DNA from: an uncultured Oscillospiraceae bacterium
Lineage (GTDB): Bacteria > Bacillota > Clostridia > Oscillospirales > Ruminococcaceae
NCBI GenBank assembly: GCA_900543295.1
Contig: UQQY01000043.1
Location: 1 to 14,056, forward strand
Length of the DNA: 14,056 nt
Direction: 5' to 3'
The translations under genes and the position numbers were made by a program. Below, in pieces: positions 14,044 through 14,056 of the stretch; the first letter of the stretch is position 1, and every line of letters begins with the position of its first letter. The notes beneath the pieces are model-generated. The model was not told where the DNA came from and made no database searches. It saw only the letters and a program-made list of their open reading frames with translations.

Positions 14044-14056
14044 CGGAGGAATTTTC
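14044..14056 (+). promoter_or_regulatory. Ribosome-binding site of a gene starting at or just past the right edge
   Basis: CGGAGGA (14044-14050) is followed by six bases to the window end. The spacing predicts a start codon within a few bases beyond 14056. The gene is divergent from lysR and is its most likely target. Confidence 0.6.

Overview
The window looks like a chromosomal segment from an anaerobic gut-type Clostridia (Bacillota; Oscillospiraceae/Ruminococcaceae-like). This rests on a type III glutamine synthetase, a split ferredoxin-linked glutamate synthase, near-perfect sigma-A promoters (TTGACA-17-TATAAT), strong Shine-Dalgarno sequences and ATGA-overlapping operons. The species is not identifiable by eye. 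No tRNA, rRNA, CRISPR or transposase was seen.

Layout. Bases 1-5935 hold a leftward nitrogen cluster. In transcription order it contains a class II glutamine amidotransferase subunit of glutamate synthase (4820-5935), the FMN/Fe-S synthase subunit (3315-4823), a structured gap, a divergent adenylosuccinate synthetase (1740-3011), a four-cluster ferredoxin-like protein (1219-1659) and an FAD/NAD(P) oxidoreductase that runs off the left edge. Bases 5936-6335 are a divergent control region. Bases 6336-8444 hold glnN (type III glutamine synthetase), read rightward, with an intrinsic terminator. Then come a leftward Asp-box sialidase-like protein (8547-9578), a rightward pair of a CLC-type anion transporter and an HD-domain CCA-adding enzyme (9769-12392), and a leftward LysR regulator plus GNAT acetyltransferase (12526-13927). 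At the right edge are a promoter and ribosome-binding site for a divergent gene that starts outside the window.

How the genes fit together. glnN makes glutamine and the split glutamate synthase uses it (GS-GOGAT). The ferredoxin-like and flavoprotein subunits probably supply electrons. PurA would consume aspartate, GTP and IMP. The standout observation is that both divergent promoters at 6034-6212 are followed at once by the same small hairpin: a 5-bp stem with hexaloop AAAGGC (A at position 1, G at position 4). In each case this loop is also the base of an intrinsic terminator, so the two folds exclude each other. This looks like paired antitermination control of glutamine and glutamate synthesis. 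It resembles ANTAR-protein targets but has only one hairpin, placed at the extreme 5' end of each transcript.

Two caveats. Base composition changes abruptly inside the synthase gene near 4200-4260, from roughly 60-78% GC on the left to about 40-50% on the right, so the left 4.2 kb may be a recombinant tract or an assembly join. The 300-base gap before purA carries six consecutive short hairpins flanked by a near-perfect 12-base direct repeat.
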